From contig JBGVGI010000091.1 in assembly GCA_045121595.1 (NCBI GenBank), positions 62,001-126,000 on the forward strand: 64,000 nt of DNA, given 5' to 3'. This document shows positions 1-8,832 of the stretch, piece by piece. This DNA is from Fumia sp045121595. GTDB taxonomy: Bacteria > Bacillota > Clostridia > Oscillospirales > Ruminococcaceae. The number at the start of each line of letters is the position of its first letter. Within the stretch, counting starts at the first letter, position 1. The translations under genes were made by a program, and so were the position numbers. The notes under the pieces are model-generated. The model did not search any database and was not told the origin of the DNA. It saw nothing but the letters and a program-made list of their open reading frames with translations.

Positions 1-120
1 AAAACCGGTTGGGTTAAGACCGGTGGCAAATGGTACTACTTTATGCCCGACGGGGATATGGCATTTGATACCATAACTCCCGACGGATACCGTTTGGGTA
101 AAGACGGCGCTATGATGTAA
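1..120 (+). CDS. C-terminal end of a cell-wall/glucan-binding repeat protein (partial)
   Basis: Only the last 39 codons are present, open from the window edge to a TAA. The translation has the aromatic-glycine pattern of choline/glucan-binding repeats (GWVKTGGKWYYFMPDGDM, then DGYRLGKDGAMM). Such repeats anchor secreted proteins to the cell wall. The function of the missing N-terminal part cannot be told. A strong hairpin follows the stop codon, so this gene ends a plus-strand transcript facing clpX. Confidence 0.8.
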   Translation, partial: KTGWVKTGGKWYYFMPDGDMAFDTITPDGYRLGKDGAMM

Positions 121-124
121 AAAT

Positions 125-157
125 AAAGACCTGAGGAAAATCCTCAGGTCTTTTGTT
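125..157. terminator. Bidirectional intrinsic terminator between the partial gene and clpX
   Basis: A 13-bp perfect inverted repeat (AAAGACCTGAGGA / TCCTCAGGTCTTT) with a 3-base loop has a T-rich flank on the plus side and an A-run on the other, so it can end both converging transcripts. It overlaps the clpX stop codon. Confidence 0.9.
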
Positions 158-1433
158 ATGCTAATTTTTCGACTTTACGTTTTTGTACTTTAGGTCTTGC
201 TTTTTTCTCAACTACGTCGGCATTGATGATAACCTTTTTGATGGTTTCATCGGAAGGTACAGTAAACATAAGCTCCATAAGGATTTCTTCCATAATGTTA
301 CGAAGACCTCTGGCACCAGTTTTTCTCTTGATAGCTTCTTTTGCGATTGCTTTTAATGCTTCATCGTCAATTGAAAGCTCAACGTTATCAAGGTTAAAGA
401 TACTACTGTACTGGCGTAAAAGCGAGTTTTTAGGCTCTTTGAGAATTCTTACAAGCTGTTCTTCATTTAAGTCCTCAAGTGCTGTAATAACGGGCAGACG
501 TCCTACAAGCTCAGGAATAATTCCGAATTTCACAAGGTCTGACGGAACAAGCTCTTTTAAGAGTTCGCCCTTACCTTTTTCGGTGTGTTTTTCAACCTTT
601 GCACCGAATCCCATTGAAGAGGAGTCAGTTCTCTTTTCAATGATTTTTTCAATCCCTTCAAATGCACCACCGCAGATAAAGAGGATGTTTTTGGTATCAA
701 GCTGAATGAACTCCTGGTGAGGATGCTTTCTTCCACCCTGAGGAGGAACGTTTGATACAGTTCCTTCAAGGATTTTGAGAAGTGCCTGCTGAACACCTTC
801 ACCGCTTACGTCACGGGTAATAGAGGTATTCTCGGATTTACGGGTAATCTTATCAATTTCATCGATATAGATAATTCCACGTTCTGCCGCCTCAACGTCA
901 AAATCAGCCGCCTGTAAAAGTCTTACGAGTACGTTTTCAACGTCGTCACCCACGTAACCTGCTTCGGTAAGAGTGGTAGCGTCTGCAATTGCAAAAGGAA
1001 CGTTTAAAGTTTTAGCAAGAGTCTGTGCAAGTAAAGTTTTACCAACACCTGTAGGTCCTAAAAGCAAAACGTTACTTTTCTGGATTTCAACGTCGTTGTC
1101 TTTTGCAAGGAATATTCTCTTATAATGGTTGTAAACTGCAACAGAAAGGCTTATTTTAGCCTTATCCTGACCGATAACATACTGATCAAGAACTTCTTTA
1201 ATCTGTGCAGGTTTCAAAAGCTTGGGAGCATTATATACCGTATCGTTATGATGAGGTTCATTATGTTCTTTACGGGGAGCAAAAAGTCCCTCTTCCGCCA
1301 GAAGGTCATAACAAAGCTCTACACAGTTATCACAGATATTTGCATGTTGTGAATGCAGCATTCTTTCAACAGTCTGCTCACTTTTTCCGCAAAAACTGCA
1401 CCTTACCGGTTCTTTTTCGTTAAATTCAGCCAT
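156..1433 (-). CDS. clpX: ATP-dependent Clp protease ATP-binding subunit ClpX
   Basis: ClpX is the AAA+ unfoldase that feeds substrates to ClpP in the cytoplasm. The 425-residue length is normal for the family. Seen: an N-terminal C4 zinc-binding domain (CSFCGK near residue 13 and CDNC near 34), Walker A GPTGVGKT near residue 125, Walker B IIYIDEIDK near 190, sensor/arginine-finger region GRLPVITAL and the GARGLR sensor-2 motif near the C-terminus. The start ATG lies 3 bases after the clpP stop on the same strand, so the two partners are co-transcribed as usual in Firmicutes. Confidence 0.98.
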   Translation of the reverse strand: MAEFNEKEPVRCSFCGKSEQTVERMLHSQHANICDNCVELCYDLLAEEGLFAPRKEHNEPHHNDTVYNAPKLLKPAQIKEVLDQYVIGQDKAKISLSVAVYNHYKRIFLAKDNDVEIQKSNVLLLGPTGVGKTLLAQTLAKTLNVPFAIADATTLTEAGYVGDDVENVLVRLLQAADFDVEAAERGIIYIDEIDKITRKSENTSITRDVSGEGVQQALLKILEGTVSNVPPQGGRKHPHQEFIQLDTKNILFICGGAFEGIEKIIEKRTDSSSMGFGAKVEKHTEKGKGELLKELVPSDLVKFGIIPELVGRLPVITALEDLNEEQLVRILKEPKNSLLRQYSSIFNLDNVELSIDDEALKAIAKEAIKRKTGARGLRNIMEEILMELMFTVPSDETIKKVIINADVVEKKARPKVQKRKVEKLA

Positions 1434-1436
1434 AAC

Positions 1437-2021
1437 TTAATCCCTTTTTACAATAACCTTATCAATAAGGCCGTATTCTTTAGCTTCTTCAGCAGACATA
1501 AAATTATCACGTTCGCAATCTTTTTCGATTGTAGCGATATCTTTTCCTGTATTGGATGCCAAAATTTCATTAAGGTGCTTTTTCATTCTGAGAATTCTTT
1601 CAGCCTGAATAGCAATATCAGTAGCCTGACCCTGAGCTCCGCCCAAGGGCTGATGAATCATAACTTCACTGTTAGGAAGTGCAAGGCGTTTGCCTTTTGC
1701 ACCGGAAGATAATAAGAATGCGCCCATAGAAGCCGCCATACCGATACAAATTGTGGACACGTCACATTTGATATACTGCATTGTGTCATAAATTGCCATA
1801 CCTGCAGTAATGGAGCCTCCGGGACTGTTGATATAAAGGTAGATATCCTTATCAGGGTCCTGGCTTTCGAGATACAAAAGCTGAGCCACAACCAAGGAAG
1901 CTGTAACGTCATTAACTTCATCTGAAAGCATAACAATTCTGTCATTTAAAAGTCTTGAATAGATGTCATAGGAACGTTCACCTCTGCTTGTTTGTTCCAC
2001 GACCATTGGTACTAAACTCAC
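1437..2021 (-). CDS. clpP: ATP-dependent Clp protease proteolytic subunit ClpP
   Basis: ClpP is the serine protease of the ClpXP complex. Seen: nucleophile region GMAASMGAFLL (central Ser), catalytic His in MIHQPLGG, and the oxyanion strip SPGGSITAGMAIYDTM. I chose the GTG start that gives MSLVPMVVEQ, the usual ClpP N-terminus, because a GGAGG lies 8 bases upstream. A longer reading from a TTG would place its start codon inside that ribosome-binding site. The resulting 194 residues fit the family. It follows tig and is 3 bases from clpX. Confidence 0.97.
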   Translation of the reverse strand: MSLVPMVVEQTSRGERSYDIYSRLLNDRIVMLSDEVNDVTASLVVAQLLYLESQDPDKDIYLYINSPGGSITAGMAIYDTMQYIKCDVSTICIGMAASMGAFLLSSGAKGKRLALPNSEVMIHQPLGGAQGQATDIAIQAERILRMKKHLNEILASNTGKDIATIEKDCERDNFMSAEEAKEYGLIDKVIVKRD

Positions 2022-2037
2022 AAAAAATTCCTCCAAT

Positions 2038-2077
2038 CAAAAAAACTGTCGGGTGAGGAGTATACACTTCCCCACCC
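2038..2077 (-). terminator. Hairpin with T-run between tig and clpP (possible attenuator)
   Basis: On the minus strand GGGTGGGGA and TCCTCACCC form a 9-bp stem (one G-U) around a 9-base loop. It is followed after a few bases by a run of eight T just before the clpP ribosome-binding site. I see no separate promoter between this hairpin and clpP, so it may act as partial termination that lowers clpPX expression relative to tig. Confidence 0.65.
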
Positions 2078-2094
2078 TTCTTTGTTTACTTTAA

Positions 2095-3375
2095 TTATGC
2101 ATCAACTGCGTTTGCTTTAATCAAATCGATAGCTTTATTTACTGCAACGTCTGCTTTGAGGTCTTCAGCAGGAATCATAGCTTTAACCTTGTCAGCTTCC
2201 ATATTGTAAGCTTCAGCAATACGAGCGTATTCTTTTTCAAGGTCTTTATCTGTTACCTTGATATCTTCGATTTCTACGATCTTTTCAAGTGCAAGACGAA
2301 TCTTAACCTGTTTTTCAGCCTGTTCTTTGAATGTCATTCTGAAGGAATCGGGCTGCATACCTGTGTACTGGAGGTAAAGGTCAAGGTTCATACCCTGGCT
2401 CTGCAAACGATAGTCAAAATCGCGAACCATTTCGTCGATTCTGCTTTCATACATTTCTTCGGGGATTTCGCCTTCCATATTTGCAATAACTTCATCGATA
2501 AGTTTGTTTTCAAACTCAGTTGTAGCAGCTTTATCGTTCTGCTCTTTGAATCTCTTCTTAATGTCGTTTTTAAGGTCTTCCAAAGTATCGAATTCACTTA
2601 CGTCTTTTGCAAATTCATCGTCAGCTTCAGGAAGCTCTTTAGCGTTGATTTCGTGGATTTTTACTTTAAATACGGAATCTTTGCCTTTAAGCTCTTCAGC
2701 ATGGTAATCTTTGGGGAATTTAACGTTTACGTCAAATTCATCGCCGATGTTATGACCGATAATCTGATCTTCAAAGCCGGGGATAAACTGACCAGAGCCC
2801 AATGTAAGGTCAAATTTCTCAGCTTTACCGCCGTCAAAAGGAACACCGTCAACAGAACCGTCAAAATCGATAACAACGATATCGTCTTTTGCTGCTGCAC
2901 GATCAGTAACGGCAATTGTTCTTGCGTTACGTTCTCTCAAACGGTCGATTTCAGCAGTGATTTCTTTAGCAGTTACTCTTTTAACTGTTTTCTTAGCTTT
3001 GATACCTTTGTAATCTTTTACAGTTACTTCGGGTTTAACAACGCAGATAGCTTTGAATTTATATCCTTCTTCTTTGGATACGTCCAAAATTTCAACTTCG
3101 GGAGGAGCTACGAGGTCGAGTTCTGCCTCTTTTACAGCTTCTTCCAAAGCGTCAGCATAAGTAGAATTTACTGCATCTTCAAAGAAAATGCCTTCGCCGT
3201 AAAGCTTTTCAATCATTTTTCTGGGAGCTTTTCCTTTACGGAAACCGGGAACTTCAATTTTCTTACCTCTTCTCAAAAAAGCTGTCTGACATGCTTTTTC
3301 GAAAACTTCAGCAGAAACCTGAATTTCAAGCTCAAATTTGTTTGTTGCCACATTTGTTTTTGATACTAAACTCAT
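2095..3375 (-). CDS. tig: Trigger factor, ribosome-associated chaperone
   Basis: Trigger factor binds nascent chains at the ribosome exit tunnel. Seen: N-terminal ribosome-docking signature GFRKGKAPRKMIEKLYG near residue 45, a central FKBP-type prolyl isomerase domain (about residues 155-245, with FDGSVDGVPFDGG and LGSGQFIPGFEDQIIG), and a charged helical C-terminal domain. I use the ATG giving MSLVSKTNV because GGAGG lies 8 bases upstream; a TTG one codon earlier is less well placed. First gene of tig-clpP-clpX. Confidence 0.97.
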   Translation of the reverse strand: MSLVSKTNVATNKFELEIQVSAEVFEKACQTAFLRRGKKIEVPGFRKGKAPRKMIEKLYGEGIFFEDAVNSTYADALEEAVKEAELDLVAPPEVEILDVSKEEGYKFKAICVVKPEVTVKDYKGIKAKKTVKRVTAKEITAEIDRLRERNARTIAVTDRAAAKDDIVVIDFDGSVDGVPFDGGKAEKFDLTLGSGQFIPGFEDQIIGHNIGDEFDVNVKFPKDYHAEELKGKDSVFKVKIHEINAKELPEADDEFAKDVSEFDTLEDLKNDIKKRFKEQNDKAATTEFENKLIDEVIANMEGEIPEEMYESRIDEMVRDFDYRLQSQGMNLDLYLQYTGMQPDSFRMTFKEQAEKQVKIRLALEKIVEIEDIKVTDKDLEKEYARIAEAYNMEADKVKAMIPAEDLKADVAVNKAIDLIKANAVDA

Positions 3376-3421
3376 CAAAACTTCCTCCTAAAATAAACCG
3401 CAAAGCGGCACTTTTTATACT

Positions 3422-3450
3422 ATGATATAATTGTAACACATATTTGTTAA
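3422..3450 (-). promoter_or_regulatory. Sigma-A-type promoter for tig
   Basis: Minus-strand TTAACA, 17-base spacer, TATCAT, located about 50-75 bases upstream of the tig start. It is the best match in the gap before tig. Confidence 0.6.
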
Positions 3451-3491
3451 TTTTTCCAGTACTATTTTATGCTTTTACAGTTTTCTACAAA

Positions 3492-4169
3492 TTAAATTAT
3501 TTTTTTCGGAGAAAACTGCAAAAAATCACAAGAAACAAGTCTGAAATCGATGCCATTTCGCTCTCCGTTGATGGCGTGACCCAATGAATACCCGTGAATA
3601 TGTCCGTAAAAGACGTTCTTTATATTATATTCAGCGAGTACCTCCAGAATCTCATAACATTCACTGCTACCGTAAACGGGTGGATAATGCAAAAACACTA
3701 TGGGTTCTTTCTCAAGCTTCTTTGCAGCTTCGAGTGAAAGCTTAAGTCTTCCGCATTCACGGAGTAAAACCTTCTTATCGGTCTGGTCGTTCATCCATCC
3801 TCTCGTCCCGCAGATTGCAAAGTCGCCGTATTCAAAAGCGTTGTTGAATAAAATCTTAACGGTTTTAATTCCCCAGGCTTCAAGCTCCTTTTCAACCTTT
3901 GTTTTGGTAGAAAACCAGTAATCGTGATTACCTTTTAAGATAATCTTGGTACCCGGAAGCGTGTCAAGATACTCAAAATCCTTCCTGCTTTCCTCCATAA
4001 TAAGGCCCCAGGAAATATCTCCCGCTATCACAACGGTATCTTCGGGCTTTACCAAAGCTTTCCAGTTTTCGGTAAGCCTTTCAACGTAGTTTTCCCAACC
4101 AGGGAAAACATCCATCGGCTTATTGACGCCAAGGGATAAATGCAAATCGGCAATTGCAAATAAACTCAT
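3492..4169 (-). CDS. Calcineurin-like metallophosphoesterase
   Basis: A 225-residue single-domain phosphoesterase with the full metal-binding set: ADLHLS (DxH) at residue 7, AGDISWG (GD) near 50, KGNHDYW (GNHD) near 79, LHYPPV near 160 and FYGHIHGYS (GHxH) near 190. The natural substrate cannot be predicted from sequence; relatives include YkuE-like enzymes. It is the last gene of a minus-strand run, 9 bases after thrC. Confidence 0.85.
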   Translation of the reverse strand: MSLFAIADLHLSLGVNKPMDVFPGWENYVERLTENWKALVKPEDTVVIAGDISWGLIMEESRKDFEYLDTLPGTKIILKGNHDYWFSTKTKVEKELEAWGIKTVKILFNNAFEYGDFAICGTRGWMNDQTDKKVLLRECGRLKLSLEAAKKLEKEPIVFLHYPPVYGSSECYEILEVLAEYNIKNVFYGHIHGYSLGHAINGERNGIDFRLVSCDFLQFSPKKII

Positions 4170-4178
4170 ACTTTTTTC

Positions 4179-5669
4179 CTATTTAAGCATTCCGATTACT
4201 TTGTCTACCATCTGTTCACGGCTTACACTGTCTGTAAAGCGAACTTCTTTACACTTAAGGTCAAGCAAGGACTGAGGGGGCGCCATACGGCTCAAATCAG
4301 CAAGGAGCTGAACCTGATCAAAATCGTCCTCGGGGAGTGTATTATCGGTAATACCTTTAAGTACGTCAGCAGTAAACTTATACGGAGAAGCGGTAGATGC
4401 GATAATTGTCTTGGTATCGTCACCTGTTTTCTCACAGTAGTCGTTATATACCTTTACAGCAACTGCAGTATGTGTATCACAGAGGTAGCTGTAATCTTTG
4501 AACGTTTCACCAATTGTTTTCTTGGTATCCTCATCATCACAGTAACCACCGTAGAAGTGTTCGGAAAGTTTTGCTTTTACGTCGGCAGTAACTTCATACT
4601 TACCGTCTTTTGAAAGCTTTGTAAACCAATCTGTGATAACTTTATCATCCTCACCACAAAGGTCGTAAAGAAGTCTTTCAAGGTTAGAAGAAATAAGAAT
4701 ATCCATAGAAGGAGAAGATGTAGCGAAGAATTCACGATTTTTATCATACACGCCTGTTTCAATAAAATCAGCAAGTACCTTGTTTTTATTGGATGCACAG
4801 ATGAGTTTTCCAAAAGGTAATCCCATCTTCTTAGCGTAATAAGCGGCAAGAATGTTACCAAAATTACCCGTAGGAACACAGATATTTACAGTTTCACCAA
4901 GTTTAATCTCTTCACGTTCAACCATAGTAGCGTAAGCCGCAACGTAGTAAACAATCTGAGGAACAAGTCTGCCCCAGTTAATGGAGTTTGCAGAAGAAAA
5001 CATCTGGTTGTTCTTTTTAAGTTCTTCAACGATTACAGGGTCAGTAAAGATTTTCTTAACACCACTCTGTGCATCGTCAAAGTTACCTTTGATAGCACAA
5101 ACAGAAACGTTGTTACCTTCCTGAGTTGTCATCTGGAGTTTCTGCATATTACTTACACCGTGTTCAGGATAGAAAACAAGCATCTTTGTTTTGGGAACGT
5201 CTTTAAAGCCTTCCAAAGCTGCTTTACCTGTATCACCCGAAGTTGCAACCAAAACAACGATTTCTTTATCAGGAACAGTTTTATTTGCAGACGTTGTAAG
5301 AAGGTAAGGCAAAAGCTGTAAAGCCATATCCTTGAACGCACAGGTAGGGCCGTGCCAGAGTTCTAAAAGATATGCTTTTTCGCCTACTTTTGCGATTTCG
5401 GAAATATTTTCAGAATCGAATTTTTTATCTGTGTAAGCATTGTCAACGCAGTAATCGAGTTCTTCCTTTGTAAAGTCTGTCAGGAATTTTGAAAGAACTT
5501 TTTTAGCTTTTTCGTTATAGCTTAAAGAAACCATTGAAGCGATATCATCAAGGGTTAACTGAGGTAAAGTTTCGGGAACAAAAAGTCCTCCCTCTTTAGA
5601 GATACCCTGCGCAATAGCTTCAGCAGAAGTAACTTTACAACCTGAATTTCTGGTACTGTTGTAATACAT
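4179..5669 (-). CDS. thrC: Threonine synthase
   Basis: PLP-dependent enzyme converting O-phosphohomoserine to threonine. Seen: N-terminal MYYNSTRNSGCKVTSAEAIA, the PLP lysine in GPTCAFKDMALQLLPYLL near residue 110, and the phosphate-binding loops VATSGDTGKAALEG and VPTGNFGNILAAYYAKKMG. The 496-residue length fits the long threonine synthase class. It sits in a translation/secretion gene run rather than with other threonine genes; no leader peptide or riboswitch is visible in the 29-base gap upstream. Confidence 0.96.
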   Translation of the reverse strand: MYYNSTRNSGCKVTSAEAIAQGISKEGGLFVPETLPQLTLDDIASMVSLSYNEKAKKVLSKFLTDFTKEELDYCVDNAYTDKKFDSENISEIAKVGEKAYLLELWHGPTCAFKDMALQLLPYLLTTSANKTVPDKEIVVLVATSGDTGKAALEGFKDVPKTKMLVFYPEHGVSNMQKLQMTTQEGNNVSVCAIKGNFDDAQSGVKKIFTDPVIVEELKKNNQMFSSANSINWGRLVPQIVYYVAAYATMVEREEIKLGETVNICVPTGNFGNILAAYYAKKMGLPFGKLICASNKNKVLADFIETGVYDKNREFFATSSPSMDILISSNLERLLYDLCGEDDKVITDWFTKLSKDGKYEVTADVKAKLSEHFYGGYCDDEDTKKTIGETFKDYSYLCDTHTAVAVKVYNDYCEKTGDDTKTIIASTASPYKFTADVLKGITDNTLPEDDFDQVQLLADLSRMAPPQSLLDLKCKEVRFTDSVSREQMVDKVIGMLK

Positions 5670-5698
5670 ATTAATTCTCCTTTATTCGTATTTCGGGC

Positions 5699-6643
5699 TT
5701 ATTCAAAAGCATTTTCAATATGCTCAATATTAACTAACTTTTTATTTTCATCGAGAATTACCTCGATAATGTCAAAACGCGGTTGCAGTTTGGTATTGAT
5801 AAGATACCTTGCCGCAGTCTTTTTAATTTTATCCTGTTTTAGAAACGTCACCGCTTCTCTGGGGGCTGCAATTGTATTTTCGTTTCGGGTTTTAACCTCA
5901 ACGAATGCCACGATATCACCTTTTTGTGCGATAACGTCAATCTCACCCTCAGGACCGTGATAATTCATATCAAGGATTTTGTATTTTTGTTTTTTCAAAT
6001 ATTTTGCAGAAAGCTTTTCACCTGTTTCTCCTGAAACTGCGGTATCGGGCTTACTTTCAAAATACTTTTTCAGAAAACTCATTCTGTGAACGTCGGAAAC
6101 GCCGTATTTATCAAGCATTTCATAATGAAGCTTCGTGCCGTACCCTTTATGCTTTTCAAACATATACTCAGGATAATCTTCTGCTATTTTTGCCATATAA
6201 CGGTCTCTTTCAACCTTAGCAAGAATAGAAGCCGCCGCAATAGAAGCAGAAGTTGCATCACCTTTTACAAGGCATCTGCTCGGCACTGAAACGTCGGGAT
6301 TTTTATCCCCGTCAATAAGCGCAAATTTAGGTTTTACTTTAAGTCCCTCAACTGCCCTTCTCATAGCAAGGAAAGTAGCTCTTAAGATATTAATCTCATC
6401 TATTTCCTCTACCGTAGCGGTAGCAACGCAATAAGCAATAGCTTTTTCCTTAATCTCAGGGTAAAGGGCTTCCCTTTTCTTTTCGGTAAGCTTTTTACTG
6501 TCGTTAAGTCCGTCAATGGGGTTATCGGGATCTAAAATAACCGCCGCCGCATAAACGTCCCCTGCCAAAGGTCCTCTGCCCGCTTCATCGACACCGCAAA
6601 AGCATTCAATCCCGAGCGAGGCATCATATTCGTAAAGTGTCAA
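5699..6643 (-). CDS. rnhB: Ribonuclease HII fused to a YraN/UPF0102 nuclease-like domain
   Basis: Residues 1 to about 200 are RNase HII, which removes RNA and ribonucleotides from DNA: GVDEAGRGPLAGDV holds the first catalytic Asp-Glu, with ALIDGD and ASILAKVERDRYM further on. Residues about 205-310 match the YraN family, a Holliday-resolvase-like PD-(D/E)XK fold (GEIDVIAQKGDIVAFVEVKTR contains the D and ExK). The two are normally separate neighbouring genes. Translation starts at TTG, 8 bases after AAAGGAG. It lies 14 bases from rbgA. Confidence 0.93.
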   Translation of the reverse strand: MTLYEYDASLGIECFCGVDEAGRGPLAGDVYAAAVILDPDNPIDGLNDSKKLTEKKREALYPEIKEKAIAYCVATATVEEIDEINILRATFLAMRRAVEGLKVKPKFALIDGDKNPDVSVPSRCLVKGDATSASIAAASILAKVERDRYMAKIAEDYPEYMFEKHKGYGTKLHYEMLDKYGVSDVHRMSFLKKYFESKPDTAVSGETGEKLSAKYLKKQKYKILDMNYHGPEGEIDVIAQKGDIVAFVEVKTRNENTIAAPREAVTFLKQDKIKKTAARYLINTKLQPRFDIIEVILDENKKLVNIEHIENAFE

Positions 6644-6657
6644 TTCGAATACTCCTT

Positions 6658-7527
6658 TCAGTTTTCAGGAACTTCAAGTGACATTTTACCAAATTTACCG
6701 CCACGGTACTCGTCAAGCACCATAGTAGCAGCGCGTAAAGTGTCAATCTCGCCACCCGAAATGAGCATTCCTCGTTTTTTGCCTACAAGGCACAAAAGAT
6801 CGTATGGCTCAAGGTCACACATATCGTCTTCAGTTATCTTAAATCGTTCAAGCAAAGCATTTTTATATTCGCTTCTCATAAACTCTAAAAGTCGCATAGC
6901 TAAAAGCTCGACGTCAAGCACCTGATCCTTAACGGCACCTGTAAATGCAAGTTTTTCACCAACCGACGGGTCCTCAAACTTGGGCCAGAGAACACCGGGC
7001 ATATCCAAAAGTTCAACGTCACGGCTTACTGTTACCCACTGTTTACCGCGTGTAACGCCAGGGCGGTCTTCAACCTTTGCACGTTTTTCTTTTGCAAGTT
7101 TATTTATAAAAGAAGATTTTCCAACGTTCGGAATACCAACTACCATCATACGAAGGGGTTTACCCGCCATACCTTTTTCGGCACGTCTTGCCAGTACTTC
7201 CGAAAGTGCATCCTGAACGGTCGGTAAAAACTTATCAAGACCCTTTCCCGTTTTGGAATCGGTAGCAATTGCCAAAACGCCTTCACTTTTATAGTAATCA
7301 AGCCAACGTGAGGTAATTCTATGGTCAGCGGTATCACATTTATTTAAAACTACAAGTCTTTTTTTATTTCCAATCCAATTATGGAGCTCAGGATTTGATG
7401 AACTTTGCGGAATACGGGCATCACGAAGTTCAACAACGATATCGACAAGTTTTAAATTGTCTTTAATCATTCTGCGTGTTTTCGCCATATGGCCCGGAAA
7501 CCACTGCACAGACGCCTGTTCCGTCAC
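6658..7527 (-). CDS. rbgA: Ribosome biogenesis GTPase RbgA/YlqF
   Basis: Circularly permuted GTPase needed for late 50S assembly. Motif order is the permuted one: NKCD (G4) near residue 60, TDSKTGKG (G5), then GIPNVGKSSFINKL (G1) near residue 130, G2 PGVTRGKQ and G3 DMPGVL. The N-terminal WFPGHMAKT is typical. I chose the inner GTG (MTEQASVQWFPGHM) because AGGAGG sits 8 bases ahead of it; the GTG three codons earlier overlaps that site. 289 residues. Confidence 0.96.
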   Translation of the reverse strand: MTEQASVQWFPGHMAKTRRMIKDNLKLVDIVVELRDARIPQSSSNPELHNWIGNKKRLVVLNKCDTADHRITSRWLDYYKSEGVLAIATDSKTGKGLDKFLPTVQDALSEVLARRAEKGMAGKPLRMMVVGIPNVGKSSFINKLAKEKRAKVEDRPGVTRGKQWVTVSRDVELLDMPGVLWPKFEDPSVGEKLAFTGAVKDQVLDVELLAMRLLEFMRSEYKNALLERFKITEDDMCDLEPYDLLCLVGKKRGMLISGGEIDTLRAATMVLDEYRGGKFGKMSLEVPEN

Positions 7528-7539
7528 AGAACACACCTC

Positions 7540-8112
7540 CTATTTTACTATACCTATATCAGAAAAAGGATACATTCTGAATACAACTTTTCCCATAATC
7601 GTATCTTTATCAACGAAAGAAATCTGATGAAATCTACTGTCAGTTGAATGGTTTCTGTTATCACCCATTACAAATACACAGTCTTCAGGAACTGTCACGG
7701 GATACTCGTGGAAGCCGACACTATATTTGGTATGAGGCTCTGCGATATAATCTTCGGAAAGCTCTTTGCCGTCAACCAAAACTTTTCCATCCTCAGTAAC
7801 GTCAACAGTCTGACCTTCAAGAGCAATAACCCTTTTCACAAGAGCAGTATTAAGTCCTGAATTTTCATCAAGAATAACGATATCACCCTGCTTGGGCTCA
7901 TACATAAGCTTATAAGCGATAAGTCTGTCCTCATGGTGTAAGGTAGGCTCCATTGAAGACCCGTCAACTCTAATAGAACTGATAATAAATCCGAAAACGA
8001 TACCTACGATAATTGCGGCACCAACAATTGATTTTGCCCAGTCAATAAGCTCGGCAACAAGCTTACTCTGTTTTTTCTCTGTATTCACAGAAGTTTCTTC
8101 ATAGTTTTCCAT
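7540..8112 (-). CDS. lepB: Type I signal peptidase (second of two)
   Basis: Membrane enzyme that cleaves Sec/Tat signal peptides on the outer face. One N-terminal membrane segment (about residues 27-48), catalytic Ser in VDGSSMEPTL, general-base Lys in LVKRVIALEGQ, and the conserved FVMGDNRNHSTDSR box. 190 residues is typical of Gram-positive SipS types. It is 12 bases downstream of a paralogue with the same architecture, so the pair is a tandem duplication. Confidence 0.95.
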   Translation of the reverse strand: MENYEETSVNTEKKQSKLVAELIDWAKSIVGAAIIVGIVFGFIISSIRVDGSSMEPTLHHEDRLIAYKLMYEPKQGDIVILDENSGLNTALVKRVIALEGQTVDVTEDGKVLVDGKELSEDYIAEPHTKYSVGFHEYPVTVPEDCVFVMGDNRNHSTDSRFHQISFVDKDTIMGKVVFRMYPFSDIGIVK

Positions 8113-8124
8113 AACGTATCCTCA

Positions 8125-8763
8125 CTATCTGATAATACCTACATATTTAAGAGGGAAAAATCTGAAAATAACCTTTCCCACAATAAATTCTTCGTTTATG
8201 AAGGAAAGCGCTTCAAAACGACTGTCAAGCGAATTGTTACGGTTGTCACCCATAACGAAAATGCTTCCCTCGGGAACTGTTACGGGATAATTATGAAATC
8301 CTTTGTTCCCCTTTAATATTTTGTCTTTGATATAGGGTTCTGAAATTTCAAAACCATTAACGGTCACAGTGCCGTCATCTTCAATCTCAATAGTTTGCCC
8401 TTCAAGAGCAATTATCCTTTTTACAAGGAATTTTCCAAGTCCCGATTCATCAGAAATAACAACGACGTCGCCGTTTTTCGGAGTATAGAAAATATCCGAG
8501 ATAAAAAGCATATCGTTGTTATGAAGTGTAGGTTCCATCGAAGAACCGTCTACCGAAACGGGATGAATCAATACACCGAAAATCAAAAACATTATCGCAA
8601 AAGTAAAGCATAAGTTTTTTATCCAGCTGAAAATTTCTCTGTTAAACTTATTACGTTTAAGAATATCTTCCTCTTCTTCGTAATGTTTTTCTACAGAAGT
8701 TTTTGTTAAAATACTGCCTTCTTCCAACTCTTCAAGAATATCATCAACGTCATATACGCCCAT
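8125..8763 (-). CDS. lepB: Type I signal peptidase (first of two)
   Basis: Same family as its downstream neighbour: a longer cytoplasmic N-terminus rich in Glu (EELEEGS, YEEEEDI), one membrane segment near residues 45-65, catalytic VDGSSMEPTL, FLVKRIIALEGQ and FVMGDNRNNSLDSR. 212 residues. The two copies differ mainly at the N-terminus, which could give them different localisation or substrates (inference). Its transcript begins after, or reads through, the rplS terminator. Confidence 0.94.
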   Translation of the reverse strand: MGVYDVDDILEELEEGSILTKTSVEKHYEEEEDILKRNKFNREIFSWIKNLCFTFAIMFLIFGVLIHPVSVDGSSMEPTLHNNDMLFISDIFYTPKNGDVVVISDESGLGKFLVKRIIALEGQTIEIEDDGTVTVNGFEISEPYIKDKILKGNKGFHNYPVTVPEGSIFVMGDNRNNSLDSRFEALSFINEEFIVGKVIFRFFPLKYVGIIR

Positions 8764-8796
8764 TTAAAACGCCCTTCTTCTATTGGTAATTAAAGC

Positions 8797-8822
8797 AGAA
8801 AAAGGGGCGTTACCGCCCCTTT
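8797..8822 (-). terminator. Intrinsic terminator of rplS
   Basis: Minus-strand GGGGCG-GTAA-CGCCCC followed by five T, 10 bases after the rplS stop. Confidence 0.9.
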
Positions 8823-8832
8823 CCTCGTGTTC

